Source: Gemmatimonadaceae bacterium (GTDB lineage Bacteria; Gemmatimonadota; Gemmatimonadetes; Gemmatimonadales; Gemmatimonadaceae). Taken from it: 64,000 bases of DNA. The notes beneath the pieces are model-generated. The model ran no database searches, was not told the DNA's origin, and worked only from the letters and a program-made list of their open reading frames with translations. A program made the translations under genes and the position numbers. Positions 46,227 through 55,048 of the stretch are shown here, piece after piece (positions within the stretch are counted from its first letter, which is position 1; each line of letters starts with the position of its first letter). Where the stretch lies: the NCBI GenBank assembly GCA_019186945.1, contig JABAQJ010000017.1, positions 1 through 64,000 of the forward strand, read 5' to 3'.

Positions 46227-46928
46227 CTACTTGGTGATGGCGAACGTGAACGGTTGCTGGACGAGCTGCTTTACACGCTTCCCGCCTACTTCGGCAGGGA
46301 TGAAGCGCATACCCGGAAGGGCCGACTTGACGGCCTGTGCGAAAAGGTCGTGTGAGGACCGGAGAACCTTGAAGCTTCCAGTCTCCGCATGCCCAGTCGT
46401 GTCAACGACGAACTGTGCCAGCACCTCGCCTTCCACTCCGGCCTGCCGCAGAATGTCCGGGTACCGCGGTGACGACGAGCCAGGGGCCGGCACGACCGGC
46501 TTCTCGACCTGAAACTCGAAGTACGGCTGGTCGTCCTGCTTGACCTCGACCTTCTTCTCGACGCCCTTGGCAATACCGCCCTGGACTCCCTTCCCCGTGA
46601 AATCGGCTTCGTCGGTGACTTTGCGCGTCAGGTCGATGTCCGGGAGAACGTCAGGGATGTCGATCGGCGCACTCAACGTCTGGAATCCCTTGGGAGGTGG
46701 CGGTGCAGCCTGCTGCACCGGAGGCGGAGCCTCTTTTGGCTTGACCTCCTCCTTCTTGACTTCGACGAAGTCGACCTGCTCTTCCTTCGGCTTCTGCGCC
46801 TGCTGCGCCGCTTGCGCTGTCGCAATCACGGCTAGCGGAATGATTGTGGCGTGCACGATGAAACTCATCAGCGTGCCGCCAGCAGTCTTCTGCTTCTTCT
46901 TCTTCGACTCTAACAGGTTGTTGAACAT
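46227..46928 (-). CDS. tonB: TonB energy transducer (tonB1)
   Basis: 233 aa from the ATG at 46928 (MFNNLLESKKKKQKTAGG). One helix (LMSFIVHATIIPLAVIATAQA), a Pro/Lys/Glu-rich spacer (KEEVKPKEAPPPVQQAAPPPP) and a C-terminal TonB domain: SSPRYPDILRQAGVEGEVLAQFVVD and AVKSALPGMRFIPAEVGGKRVKQLV. First gene of the tonB-exbB-exbD-exbD operon. Confidence 0.9.
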   Translation of the reverse strand: MFNNLLESKKKKQKTAGGTLMSFIVHATIIPLAVIATAQAAQQAQKPKEEQVDFVEVKKEEVKPKEAPPPVQQAAPPPPKGFQTLSAPIDIPDVLPDIDLTRKVTDEADFTGKGVQGGIAKGVEKKVEVKQDDQPYFEFQVEKPVVPAPGSSSPRYPDILRQAGVEGEVLAQFVVDTTGHAETGSFKVLRSSHDLFAQAVKSALPGMRFIPAEVGGKRVKQLVQQPFTFAITK

Positions 46929-47273
46929 GACCCTCGACCGTTTCTGGTTGAGACTCAAATCCCTTCGAGCGGACCCGAGTCGATTCTACGCGCCATCGTT
47001 AACAGCGGAATGGAGGTAACATTAAGTTTCGATGAAGAACATGTTACGATTCCATGCATATGCATCCCGAACGATCTCGTTAGGCACGTGCCGAATCGCC
47101 GGAGGTAGCGGACTCCAAGTTGTTGGTAATCAATAACTTTCAATTTGTATTGCGGGAAACATCGAAGCCGTGCACTGGTGCATTTTTGCGTGCACGCGCG
47201 AACCGACAGACGGACGCGCTCTGCATGTTTACGCTGCCCTTCCCAGCCCACCGAAGCTGGTCTGACGCCCCAC
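46929..47273 (-). promoter_or_regulatory. AT-rich control region upstream of the tonB operon
   Basis: 345-nt gap, markedly more AT-rich than its surroundings. It contains an inverted repeat GTAACAT (47016-47022) / ATGTTAC (47041-47047), a 12-nt perfect palindrome ATGCATATGCAT (47054-47065) and one copy of the dispersed octamer (47078-47085). TAGAAT at 46983-46988 (minus strand) is a possible -10, with no good -35. The repeats would then lie where an activator or repressor binds. I see no gene here. Confidence 0.5.
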
Positions 47274-48767
47274 TCACGAAGCAGACGCCTTCTCCACCGC
47301 CTCAGGGCCCATACCATCGACGTCACCATCGGCGACCGGTGCGTACGGAATCGTCACCGTGAACGTGCTCCCTCGATTCAATCGCGATTGCACTGTGAGC
47401 GTTCCTCCGTGCGCCTGGGCGATCCATTGCGAAATCGAAAGACCCAACCCGAATCCTCCGCGCTCGGCTGCTCGCGATCGCACCCGGTCCGCTCGCCAGA
47501 AGCGCTCGAATACATAAGGCAGCTCGGCGGCCGCGATGCCGATGCCGGTGTCCCTCACGCTGAACACGGCGAAGTCCGGTTCGCGCGACAGCGAAACCTC
47601 GACATCGCCTCCCTTCGGCGTGTATTTGATCGCGTTCGTGATCAGGTTGAGAAACAGCTGCCTGAGACGAGTCCTATCTCCCAGGACTGTGGATCCCTGC
47701 AGGACCGGCATCTGCACGTTCAGGGCACCGCCCTCACCGAGGATTACCGCCGTCTCGAACACTTCACGAACGAGTGGGTCGAGGTCGATCGGCTCCCGGT
47801 GCAGATCCAACCGCCCTTCATCAGCCCGAGCCAGGGTCAGGAGGCTGTCGACCAGATCGGCCATCCGGGTCGTTTCCTGAAGCGCCTCCTCCAGCGCTAC
47901 GAGCTGTTCGTTGCCGTTGGGCGGAGCGTGCATGGCACGCTCGACGTCGGCACGAAGCACCGCGAGCGGCGTCTTCAGCTCGTGCGAGGCGTCGGCGGTG
48001 AATCGCCTCAGGGCGCCGAATGACGTCTCGAGTCTGCCGATCATGTCGTTGAGCGTGTGCGTCAACCCCGAGATTTCATCGCCGCCAGCTTCGACGGGTA
48101 AGCGCCGATGCAGACTGCGTCCATCGGTAATCGCCTCCACCTCCGTCCTGATCACCTCGAAGGGTTCTACGGCCTCCCCGGAGATCACGTAGGACGCGAC
48201 GACGGAGATGCCGATCAGCAGCGGGAGCATGAGAGCCATGGCGCCCAATAGTTCCATGGTCGCCGGCTCTGCTGTCGAGCGCCCCAGGCCGGCAACCACG
48301 CGGAAGCGCGAATATCGCGGGTCGGGATCCGAACGCCTGACCAGTACGACCTCATCGTCCGATGTGCTGAAGACGGTCGAACTGGACCGCTCGAGTGACG
48401 CCAGAGCATCGTCGAGCGTGGCCAGATCGCCTGCCGGAAGCGCCCGCACCATCGCCGACTGATAGACGCGGCGATCGCTCCTGTCTAGCACGATGATATA
48501 GGCCGGGAGTACGTCGAGACGTTCCTGCCAGCGCGAGTTCAGCACTGGCCCCACGAGAGAGTCGGACGTGACTATCACGTTCTCGCTCGCCGTGCTGGCT
48601 TCGCGGAGAATCTGCACACTGAGGTTGGCGTAGACTTCCGACGTGGCTGTCATCTCGCGCATGACGGAGGACCGACGCACCACGAGGATCGCTGCGCTGA
48701 ACAGCAGCAGCGTACCCAGCAGGGCCAGGGTGTATCGCCACGTCAGCTTGGATCGGATCGACGCCAT
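47274..48767 (-). CDS. Sensor histidine kinase (partner of the OmpR-type regulator)
   Basis: About 497 aa from the ATG at 48767. Two membrane helices (YTLALLGTLLLFSAAILVV near the N-terminus and LMLPLLIGISVVASYVISG about residue 185) enclose a periplasmic sensor region. HAMP follows, then HisKA with DASHELKTPLAVLR, and HATPase_c with ITNAIKYTPKGG (N box), VRDTGIGIAA and GFGLGLSISQWIAQAHGG (G boxes). It is a standard class I kinase; the signal is unknown. The response regulator gene lies 90 nt upstream. Confidence 0.93.
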   Translation of the reverse strand: MASIRSKLTWRYTLALLGTLLLFSAAILVVRRSSVMREMTATSEVYANLSVQILREASTASENVIVTSDSLVGPVLNSRWQERLDVLPAYIIVLDRSDRRVYQSAMVRALPAGDLATLDDALASLERSSSTVFSTSDDEVVLVRRSDPDPRYSRFRVVAGLGRSTAEPATMELLGAMALMLPLLIGISVVASYVISGEAVEPFEVIRTEVEAITDGRSLHRRLPVEAGGDEISGLTHTLNDMIGRLETSFGALRRFTADASHELKTPLAVLRADVERAMHAPPNGNEQLVALEEALQETTRMADLVDSLLTLARADEGRLDLHREPIDLDPLVREVFETAVILGEGGALNVQMPVLQGSTVLGDRTRLRQLFLNLITNAIKYTPKGGDVEVSLSREPDFAVFSVRDTGIGIAAAELPYVFERFWRADRVRSRAAERGGFGLGLSISQWIAQAHGGTLTVQSRLNRGSTFTVTIPYAPVADGDVDGMGPEAVEKASAS

Positions 48768-48857
48768 GGTCACTGAGGGCGAGCCGTCAATGCGGCTCGA
48801 CTACGCACTCAAGATGCAGCAACGGGCCCGTCCGAGGCCACCTGCTGTCCTGGATTG

Positions 48858-49526
48858 CTAACCCTTGATGACGTACCCGACACCGCGGACAGTGGTTATC
48901 AGCTTCCTGTCCGACTTCGCGTCAATCTTCTTTCGCAGATGGTTGATGACGACGTCGACGATGTTGGTACCAGGGTCGAAGTGGTATCCCCATGCGTACT
49001 CGGTGATCAGGGTGCGGCTCATGACGCGGCCGGAATGCCGCATGAGATACTCGAGTACCGCATACTCCTTTGGCGTGAGCTCGATCGGCTCGCCCGCACG
49101 CCGAACCTCGCGTGTATCTCGATTCAGCTCGAGGTCGGCGATCCGGACGACCGGTGATGCGAGCACCCGTGGGCGACGTGCCAGCGCCTCCACCCGCGCC
49201 AGGAGTTCCTCGAATGCAAAGGGTTTGGTGACATAGTCGTCTGCACCGGCCCGGAGCGTCTTCACCTTGGCATCTACCGCGTCTTGCGCCGTCAGAACGA
49301 GGACGGGTTTCTCGAATCCGCGAGCGCGTAGGGACTGCAACACGTCCAGTCCCGACTTGCCTGGCAGGCGCATGTCGAGGATTACGACGTCGAAGGCCTC
49401 GTTTGCCGCCAGTCTCTCGCCCTCTTCGCCGTTCGCCGAGAGCTGTACGCGCCACCGCTGCTCCTCAAGGCCGCGCTTGATGAAGCTGCCGACCGTGGGG
49501 TCATCCTCAATGACCAGAACATTCAT
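48858..49526 (-). CDS. OmpR/PhoB-family response regulator
   Basis: 222 aa. Receiver domain 1-120 with the acidic pair EDD at 7-9, phospho-Asp in VVILDMRLPG (about 52), and Lys in YVTKPFAFEEL (about 102). C-terminal winged helix: ELTPKEYAVLEYLMRHSGRVMS and ITEYAWGYHFDPGTNIVDVVINHLRKK. It pairs with the kinase immediately downstream. Twelve bases separate it from the NtrC-type gene upstream. Confidence 0.95.
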   Translation of the reverse strand: MNVLVIEDDPTVGSFIKRGLEEQRWRVQLSANGEEGERLAANEAFDVVILDMRLPGKSGLDVLQSLRARGFEKPVLVLTAQDAVDAKVKTLRAGADDYVTKPFAFEELLARVEALARRPRVLASPVVRIADLELNRDTREVRRAGEPIELTPKEYAVLEYLMRHSGRVMSRTLITEYAWGYHFDPGTNIVDVVINHLRKKIDAKSDRKLITTVRGVGYVIKG

Positions 49527-49538
49527 GGCGAACGAACG

Positions 49539-50900
49539 TCAGGGAGCGGGTCGCTGAAAGCCGTATTCGCGGATCTTGCGATACAAGGTCTTTGAGGATA
49601 TCCCGAGGATCGACGCTGCGCGACCCTGGTGCCAGGAGACGTGCTGCAAGACACCGAGGATGTGTGCGCGCTCGACATCGAGAAGGGCGCTGTGTGTGGA
49701 GGCGGACGGCGCAGCAGGCATCGATGCGACCACGTCGCGAAGCGGCAGGTCGTCGGGTCCGATCGTCGGACCGGACGCCAGCAGGACCGCTCGCTCGATC
49801 ACGTTTCGGAGTTCCCGCACGTTTCCGGGCCAGCGATACCGTCGCATGACGCGAATGGCCTCGTCGGTCAGAGTGGGAGGAGTCGCGCCGCCGAACTGAC
49901 GAAGAAAATGATCCGCAAGTACGGCGATGTCATCGATCCGCTCGCGCAAGGGCGGCAGTACGATTGCTATCGTGTTGACTCGGTAGTACAGGTCGGCCCG
50001 AAACGTCCCATCTGCCACGAGACGCGGCAGATCGCGGTTGGTCGCTGCGATGATCCGTGCGTTCAGTTCGATCTTCTGCCGCCCGCCAACGCGCAGGAAA
50101 CTCCGGTGCTCGAGCGCCCTCAGGAGGACGCCCTGAAGCCGATCCTCCAGCCCTGCGATTTCGTCCATGAAGAGCGAACCTCCCGAGGCCAGTTCGAGCA
50201 GGCCGGTGCGAGCGGTCGTGGCGCCGGGGAACGCTCCTGCCTCGTGTCCGAACAGGTCGTACTCGACGTTGGAGCTGCCGATCGCCGCACAATCGATGTC
50301 GACCAGTGGACCCGCGCCACGCTCCGATCCGCTGTGGATGGCACGCGCCACCAGTTCCTTGCCGGTGCCGGACTCCCCGGTAATGAGCACGGGAGAGTCG
50401 CTCCTCGCCACCCGACCGATCAGATCGAGGACACCCCGCATCGATTCGTGGCGCGTGACGATCTCCCGGAGCGGGTCGACGCGCGCCAGTCGCGTCTGGA
50501 GTACCGCGTTCTCCCGCGCCAGTGCCCGGCGCTCGTGCGCCCGCCTGACGAGAACCTCGATCTCCGCCATTCGATATGGTTTGGCAAGGTAGTCGAACGC
50601 TCCGAGCTTCATCGCCGTGATGGCTGTCTCGATCGTCCCGTTCCCGGTAATGATGATCACTTCCGGCGGTGCCGGTTCCTCTCTGGCGGCGCGCAACACC
50701 TCGAGCCCGTCCAGTTCCGGCATCACGATGTCGATCAACGCCACGTCGAAGGATTCCATGCGCATCGCCTGAAGTGCCGACGCTCCGTCGTGGGTCGCGG
50801 TGACGGCGAATCCGCGCGACTCGAGGAAATCCTGCAGCAGCGAGCTGAGATGTCGTTCGTCCTCGGCCAGCAGAACCCTGATGCGGGGCGACGCGATCAT
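49539..50900 (-). CDS. NtrC-type sigma-54-dependent response regulator with GAFPGA loop
   Basis: 453 aa. Receiver 1-120 with phospho-Asp57 (ALIDIVMPELDG) and Lys108; AAA+ domain 145-380 with Walker A GESGTGKE (175-182), Walker B GSLFMDEI (241-248) and sensor WPGNVRELRN; C-terminal Fis helix-turn-helix (VSWHQGRAASILGISSKTLYRKI). The loop that contacts sigma-54, normally GAFTGA, reads GAFPGA at 222-227. The Thr in that loop is important in studied members, so the Pro is notable. The kinase gene upstream overlaps by 4 nt and is the probable partner. Confidence 0.93.
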   Translation of the reverse strand: MIASPRIRVLLAEDERHLSSLLQDFLESRGFAVTATHDGASALQAMRMESFDVALIDIVMPELDGLEVLRAAREEPAPPEVIIITGNGTIETAITAMKLGAFDYLAKPYRMAEIEVLVRRAHERRALARENAVLQTRLARVDPLREIVTRHESMRGVLDLIGRVARSDSPVLITGESGTGKELVARAIHSGSERGAGPLVDIDCAAIGSSNVEYDLFGHEAGAFPGATTARTGLLELASGGSLFMDEIAGLEDRLQGVLLRALEHRSFLRVGGRQKIELNARIIAATNRDLPRLVADGTFRADLYYRVNTIAIVLPPLRERIDDIAVLADHFLRQFGGATPPTLTDEAIRVMRRYRWPGNVRELRNVIERAVLLASGPTIGPDDLPLRDVVASMPAAPSASTHSALLDVERAHILGVLQHVSWHQGRAASILGISSKTLYRKIREYGFQRPAP

Positions 50901-52447
50901 GCAGCCGCTTCCGGCAACAGCACCCGGAACGTGCTCCCGGCACCGACGGCGCTGTCGACCTCGATGCGCCCGCCGTGCTCTGTCACGATCCCGTAGCAGA
51001 TCGAGAGACCCAGACCAGTCCCGCGACCCGCGGGCTTCGTTGTATAGAACGGTTCGAAGATCTTCGGCAGATCCGCGCGCGAAATGCCCGGTCCCTCGTC
51101 GATCACTTCCATGACGACCTTCTCGCCCGCAGCGACGCCCGGCCGCGTGCGAATGGTGATGGTGCCCAGCTCGCCCATGGCATCCGCGGCGTTGATGAGA
51201 AGCGCCATCAGAACCTGGATAAGTTGCTCGCTGTTGCCACGGGCCGTCGGAAGCGTGGCATCGAGAATCGTCGACAGCTGCACGGCTTTGAAACGCGCGT
51301 GGTGCTTCAGGAGAAACAGCGTCTGGTCGACCACACCGTTGATGTCCACCGGTTCGCGGCGCACCGCCTGCGGTCGGGCAAACGACAGGAGCCGATCGGC
51401 AATTCCCTTGCAGCGCTGCACCTCGCCATCGATGAGCGCCAGGTACTCGCCCGCCTGCCGAGGAACGTCCACACCGGCTGCACGAAGGTCGTCCATCCGC
51501 AGGCCAAGGCTCTCCGCACAGGCCGCGATCGTCGCCAAGGGGTTGTTGATCTCGTGCATGACGCCTGCGGCGAGCTGGCCGATAGCCGCCAGCTTCTCCG
51601 CCTGCGAGAACCGGTTCTGGGCCGTGGTCCAGTCGGTGACGTCCTCGCCGATGCTTATGACGTGCGAGATTTCGCTGCCCGCCAGCCGCATCGGAACCTT
51701 GGTGATGCGGAAAGTGCGAGTCCGTCCCGATCCACCGTCGGCATTGGCCCTGGCCTCGATGTTGAACTGCTGGATCCGACCGGATCGGAACACGTCGTCG
51801 AACTCCTTCTTCAGCCCCTCCGCCGGTCGCCGGTGCAGTATCTCGAAGATCGTGCGCCCAAGCGCCTTGTCACGTGATATCCCCTGCCATCCGGTTTCGC
51901 GATTCCGGTTCCACACCTGCACACGATAGTCGCGATCGATGACGTACAGCCCCAACGGCAGAGCGTCGATGATATGCTCGGTCAGCTTCCGCTGGCTGGC
52001 GATTTGCGCGTCGCGAGCGCCAAGTTCAGCACGAAGTTGCTGCACTTGTTCGCCTTGCGCGAGGGACGCGCTGACGAGTGCTGCGAGCGTGTCGACGAAT
52101 GCATCGCCCTCGGAAGGAAGCGCCGCTGTTGGCGCCACCACGAGCACTCCCATGGACCGGTTCCCCGACACCAGTCGCCGCACGATGATCCGTTCTCCTT
52201 CCCGCTCGCTCCGGTCTAGCGCCTGTTGGATTTCCTCCATGGAAATCGATTCCACTCCCGCGCGTGAAGCGAGCGAAAGGCTGTCGCCTTCATCGAGCCA
52301 GATGGCACACTCTTCGGCGCCGAGCAGAGCCTGCACGGTGCTCAGGATGCCTTGGAGGTTGGCAACCGTCCCGTCTGCGCTGGCCAGGCGTGCCGCTATG
52401 TCAGCGATCGCCGCGAGCGGCGGCGCAGCAAGTTGATGAGCGTTCAT
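50897..52447 (-). CDS. Soluble GAF-PAS sensor histidine kinase (NtrB-like)
   Basis: 516 aa, no membrane helix. Residues about 1-150 look like a GAF domain (AECAIWLDEG-like region and MGVLVVAPTAALP); a coiled coil (LAQGEQVQQLRAELGARDAQIASQ) joins it to a PAS domain at about 170-290 (LPLGLYVIDRDYRVQVWNRN). HisKA has LAAGVMHEINNPLATIAACAESL, the NtrB-type H box, and HATPase_c has INAADAMGELGTI, DEGPGISRADLPKIFEPFYTT and GTGLGLSICYGIV. A cytoplasmic signal is expected. It precedes the NtrC-type regulator with a 4-nt overlap. Confidence 0.92.
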   Translation of the reverse strand: MNAHQLAAPPLAAIADIAARLASADGTVANLQGILSTVQALLGAEECAIWLDEGDSLSLASRAGVESISMEEIQQALDRSEREGERIIVRRLVSGNRSMGVLVVAPTAALPSEGDAFVDTLAALVSASLAQGEQVQQLRAELGARDAQIASQRKLTEHIIDALPLGLYVIDRDYRVQVWNRNRETGWQGISRDKALGRTIFEILHRRPAEGLKKEFDDVFRSGRIQQFNIEARANADGGSGRTRTFRITKVPMRLAGSEISHVISIGEDVTDWTTAQNRFSQAEKLAAIGQLAAGVMHEINNPLATIAACAESLGLRMDDLRAAGVDVPRQAGEYLALIDGEVQRCKGIADRLLSFARPQAVRREPVDINGVVDQTLFLLKHHARFKAVQLSTILDATLPTARGNSEQLIQVLMALLINAADAMGELGTITIRTRPGVAAGEKVVMEVIDEGPGISRADLPKIFEPFYTTKPAGRGTGLGLSICYGIVTEHGGRIEVDSAVGAGSTFRVLLPEAAA

Positions 52448-52561
52448 GAGGCGAAGCGCTTGGGTTCTGTCGAGACGACCGCGCTGGTCGTCCTCTTCGG
52501 ACAGAATGACCGATTGGAACCGGCGGACGTAACGAATCCACCCGTCGGTACGGGAGGCGCT

Positions 52562-52590
52562 TCAACAGAACAGCGCCCACCGCGGCGCTG
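52562..52590 (-). terminator. Terminator of the glycan-uptake operon
   Basis: 7-bp stem CAGCGCC/GGCGCTG (52571-52590) with a 6-nt loop followed on the minus strand by TTCTGTTG, 12 nt past the stop of the last ABC permease gene. The T tract is mixed. Confidence 0.6.
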
Positions 52591-52602
52591 CACCGGGCAT
52601 TC

Positions 52603-53436
52603 CTACTTGAAGCCGGTGAGCGCGATGCCCCGTGTGAAGTACCGCTGCGTCAGAAGGAACACGACAATAATCGGGACCAGGGCGGTGACGGCAGCAGCCA
52701 TCTGATACGGCCAGTTGGCGTAGTACAGTCCGTGGAAGGACGCGACACCAACTTCGACCACGCGCTGCTCCATCGATCGCGTCACGACCAGCGGCCAGAG
52801 GAAACTTTTCCAGGCGTCGATGAAGGCGAAAAGGGCCAGGGTGGCGAGCGCCGGGCGGGCGAGCGGCAAGGCGATGTGCCAGAACACGGCCCACTCGCTG
52901 GCGCCGTCGATTCGTGCTGCATCCTCCATGTCGCGCGGAAGCGCAAGGAAGAACTGCCGCATCATGAATACGCTCCACGCGCTCACGAGTTCCGTGGAGA
53001 CCAGGCCAGCAACGGTGTCCACACCGCCTAAAGCATCGACGATCAGGAATCGCGGGATCAGCAGGACGATGGCCGGCACCATCAGCGCGCCAAGGTACCC
53101 AGCGAACAGAGCGGATCGGCCGGCGAACTGGAAGCGGGCAAAGGCGTAGCCCGCGGCGGCGCCGGTGGCCACTTGTCCGACCACCGTGAACAGGGCCAGC
53201 ACGGCCGAATTGACGAAGAACCGTCCGAACGGCATCGCCGAGAGCGCTTCCGGATAGTTCTGCCAGCGTGGGCTTGCCGGCACCAGCGGTGGCGGATAGC
53301 TGAACACCTCGAACTCGTTCATCAGGGATGTGGAAAGCATCCACAGGAACGGGAGGAGCATCACGAGGGCAAACGCGACCGCGGCCGCGGAGGCGCCGAG
53401 CTGCAGGAGACCGCTGGCCGCCGTCTTACGCGGCAT
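52603..53436 (-). CDS. Carbohydrate ABC transporter permease, MalG-like
   Basis: 277 aa with six membrane helices. The EAA loop that docks on the ATPase is DGASEWAVFWHIALPLARPAL. N-terminal FALVMLLPFLWMLSTSLM and C-terminal LLTQRYFTRGIALTGFK are typical CUT1 MalG features. It overlaps the preceding permease gene by 11 nt and ends the operon. Confidence 0.93.
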   Translation of the reverse strand: MPRKTAASGLLQLGASAAAVAFALVMLLPFLWMLSTSLMNEFEVFSYPPPLVPASPRWQNYPEALSAMPFGRFFVNSAVLALFTVVGQVATGAAAGYAFARFQFAGRSALFAGYLGALMVPAIVLLIPRFLIVDALGGVDTVAGLVSTELVSAWSVFMMRQFFLALPRDMEDAARIDGASEWAVFWHIALPLARPALATLALFAFIDAWKSFLWPLVVTRSMEQRVVEVGVASFHGLYYANWPYQMAAAVTALVPIIVVFLLTQRYFTRGIALTGFK

Positions 53437-55048
53437 GCTCGACTCGCCGATTGAGGATCCGCCACTGGGTGATCGTGAGCGCGAGCAGGAGCGCGAAGAG
53501 GAACCAGCTCATGGCTGACGCGTAACCCATCCGGCGAAACTCCCATGCGTTCTGGTAGATGCGATAGACCAGGACGTCGGTGGAGTGTACGGGGCCACCT
53601 TCGGTCATCACGTACACGAGAGTGAAGACCTGGAATGACCAGATGACGCCCGTGACGAATAGATAGACGCTGGTGGGGCGCAGGAGCGGGACGGTGATGC
53701 GCGTGAAGCGCTGCCAGCGTGAGGCCCCGTCGAGCGTTGCGGCTTCGTAGAGCGTCGTCGGAATGCCCTGGAGTCCGGCGAGGTACACGATCATCTGATA
53801 GCCGATCTGGATCCACGCGGACACGATCATGACCGCAAGCAACGCCGTCGAGGGGTTGCCGAGCCAGTCGACGCCGTTCAAACCGACGGATCTCAGGATG
53901 TAGTTCAGCAGGCCGTAATCGGCGTTGAACATCCACTGCCAGACGATGGCGATGGCGGCAAATGAGACGACGGTAGGGATGAAGACCATGGCGCGCAGTA
54001 CGCGAATGCCGCGCATGGGTCTGTTGAGGAGGAGAGCGGCACCTAACGCCAGCAGCATGGTTACCGGGACGTAGAGCGCATAGATCGCGGTGTTCTTCAG
54101 GGCCGTCCAGAAGACGGGGTCGGCGATCATCTCCCGGTAGTTGGCCAGTCCGACGAACGGCTTCCGGTCACGAAGCAGATCCCAGTCGTGGAACGACACC
54201 CAGAGCGTGAACAGCAGCGGGATGACGGTGAATACCGTCATGTGCAACGCGCTTGGCGCCAGGAACGTCCATGCCGTCCATGTCTCGCGGCGATGGGTCC
54301 AGCCGCGTCGCGCCGACGACATCCAGACCGATGCCAGCACGGCGGCGACCGCCGCCAGCGCCACCAGAAAAATGCCGATGGTGGCCAGCGCCTGGCTGGG
54401 GAGCGGGACCGCAGTCGGATCCAGCCGGCGAATTCCGTCGGACGCGGCACCGATTGCAGTTGACGCCACGAGGATCTCTAGACGAGCCCGGACGATCACG
54501 ACCGAACTTCCGAGCAGCAGCGCAACGCACGCACCGGCCGCGCTCAGGTGCCCGCCGGCGGCGTCGCCAGCGGCCAACCGTCGGGCTGCCAGGACGCCTT
54601 GCGCGCAGGCCAGCATTGCCGCCAGGCCGGCGATCAACGAGAGCGTCCAGACCCCTCTGAGCACGTCGGCGCCTAACGCGACCGCACCGGCGATATCCCA
54701 CTCGTCGGCATCCTTGTACGGGACGACCACCGCACGATGCCTGCCCGAACCGAGTATGAGTGTCCGGTCCACGACGCCGATGCGACCAACGGCCCGACCG
54801 TACGTTCTCTCCAGTTCGGTCCGCACGCGGACGACGGAGCCCATGGACAGCAGCGGAGCGACGGTCAGCGGCGGTCGCACGGTTCCGGTACGGGCGATCC
54901 GCGCCACCGACAGTGCCTCATGGGCAGCGCGAGCGTATGCCACGCGCGCCGTAACATGCTGCCCCAGCGTCACGGTCACTACGGCGTACAATGCGCACAC
55001 GCCAGCCGCGACGATCGAGGCCACGAGGCGAATCGGCGGGAGACTCAT
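53426..55048 (-). CDS. Carbohydrate ABC transporter permease, MalF-like with N-terminal extension
   Basis: 540 aa, about 240 longer than a usual CUT1 permease. The C-terminal 290 residues are the MalF-type permease: HRRETWTAWTFLAPSALHM, and the EAA loop DGASRWQRFTRITVPLLRP. The first 250 residues carry about five extra hydrophobic helices and an extracytoplasmic section of about 100 residues (VRVRTELERTYGRAVGRIGV, then VVVPYKDADEWDIAGAVALG), perhaps a sensing or docking domain. The extension is in one frame with the permease and has the same base composition. Overlaps the binding-protein stop by 4 nt. Confidence 0.87.
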   Translation of the reverse strand: MSLPPIRLVASIVAAGVCALYAVVTVTLGQHVTARVAYARAAHEALSVARIARTGTVRPPLTVAPLLSMGSVVRVRTELERTYGRAVGRIGVVDRTLILGSGRHRAVVVPYKDADEWDIAGAVALGADVLRGVWTLSLIAGLAAMLACAQGVLAARRLAAGDAAGGHLSAAGACVALLLGSSVVIVRARLEILVASTAIGAASDGIRRLDPTAVPLPSQALATIGIFLVALAAVAAVLASVWMSSARRGWTHRRETWTAWTFLAPSALHMTVFTVIPLLFTLWVSFHDWDLLRDRKPFVGLANYREMIADPVFWTALKNTAIYALYVPVTMLLALGAALLLNRPMRGIRVLRAMVFIPTVVSFAAIAIVWQWMFNADYGLLNYILRSVGLNGVDWLGNPSTALLAVMIVSAWIQIGYQMIVYLAGLQGIPTTLYEAATLDGASRWQRFTRITVPLLRPTSVYLFVTGVIWSFQVFTLVYVMTEGGPVHSTDVLVYRIYQNAWEFRRMGYASAMSWFLFALLLALTITQWRILNRRVEHAA

